A stretch of DNA of 64,000 nucleotides from Lucinisca nassula (Eukaryota > Mollusca > Bivalvia > Lucinida > Lucinidae): the NCBI GenBank assembly GCA_963580285.1, contig OY757011.1, positions 160,505,908-160,569,907 of the forward strand, in the 5' to 3' direction. The position numbers and the translations under genes were made by a program. Each line of letters opens with the position of its first letter. Within the stretch, counting starts at the first letter, position 1. Shown here in pieces: positions 63,706 to 64,000 of this stretch. Below the pieces are notes generated by a model, which was not told where the DNA came from, ran no database searches, and was given only the letters and a program-made list of their open reading frames with translations.

Positions 63706-64000
63706 TACTGCTCACTGGAAGCCATCTGTTTTATCAAGCAGAGGCAGACCTCAGCCAAGGACGCTTCGGATGAACTTTGAACCCATTCGACCCAGTGACT
63801 TCAGAGATGTTTTTGAATGTGTGACGACATATGATAATGGACAAATGCCCATCCTATAAGTTCCCCTAGCAACCTTCGGCTTTGGTCAGATAAAAAACAA
63901 CAGTAACCAAATGGTAATATGGTTGTAATGGCTAATATGGTCAATATTTCTATAGTCTCAGATTCATGTAGCATATGGTTGGTTTAAACATTATTTATTT
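63706..64000. other. no recognised feature
   Basis: Single-copy in this window. Nothing supported. Confidence 0.25.

Overview
The window is animal nuclear DNA with almost no protein-coding capacity. It is a patchwork of short retroposons, hairpin-bearing MITEs and tandem-repeat transposons. The repeat style suggests a bivalve mollusc, probably a heterodont-type clam or mussel: tRNA-derived SINEs ending in GTTAAAC plus CAAAC, roughly 160-bp arrays carrying TGACCTTGACCT, and a V-SINE-like element with a CR1-like partner. The species cannot be fixed from sequence alone. No bacterial, plasmid, viral or CRISPR content was seen. Nearly all short ORFs are accidental readings of repeats.

Host gene: two plus-strand exons, 42445-42523 and 52131-52301, read together as the start of the N-terminal domain of the mitochondrial calcium uniporter (MCU). 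Their splice phases match (1/1). They are separated by a 9.6-kb intron filled with repeats. The next exon and the probable first exon (targeting peptide) were not found, so at least 11.7 kb downstream is intron, and much of the upstream half may also be intron.

Layout. 0-12.4 kb: SINEs, a three-copy 261-bp unit broken by two transposons, and tandem-array elements of families A, B, C and F. 12.4-17.5 kb: E, A and C elements end to end, and the second copy of a 1.3-kb duplication. 17.6-18.2 kb: a dead mariner transposase. 20.8-22.5 kb: a pogo-like element containing an hAT-like element. 22.6-28.2 kb: SINEs and hairpin MITEs. 28.2-32.4 kb: G arrays with a CR1-like LINE inserted. 33-36 kb: C and E elements. 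36.3-38.25 kb: a broken non-LTR reverse transcriptase. 38.3-42.4 kb: MITEs and fragments. 42.4-55 kb: the MCU exons with A, F and H elements around them. 55-64 kb: a locally duplicated SINE/MITE cluster, a 250-bp microsatellite and a second LINE fragment.

Main structural result: at least six tandem-array families (A, B, C, E, F/G, H) with different monomers share one plan. Each has a 5' terminus with its own hairpin, a tandem array, then an inverted copy of the 5' terminal motif, a short 3' hairpin, and an end in TTGT, TAGT or TGGT. One insertion can be compared with an uninterrupted copy of its target in this same window. It lies inside a T-run with at most 2 bp duplicated. This resembles non-autonomous Helentron (Helitron-like) elements and is called HLE below; that assignment is inference. 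SINE families are called S1-S5 and SX, and hairpin MITE families P1-P3.
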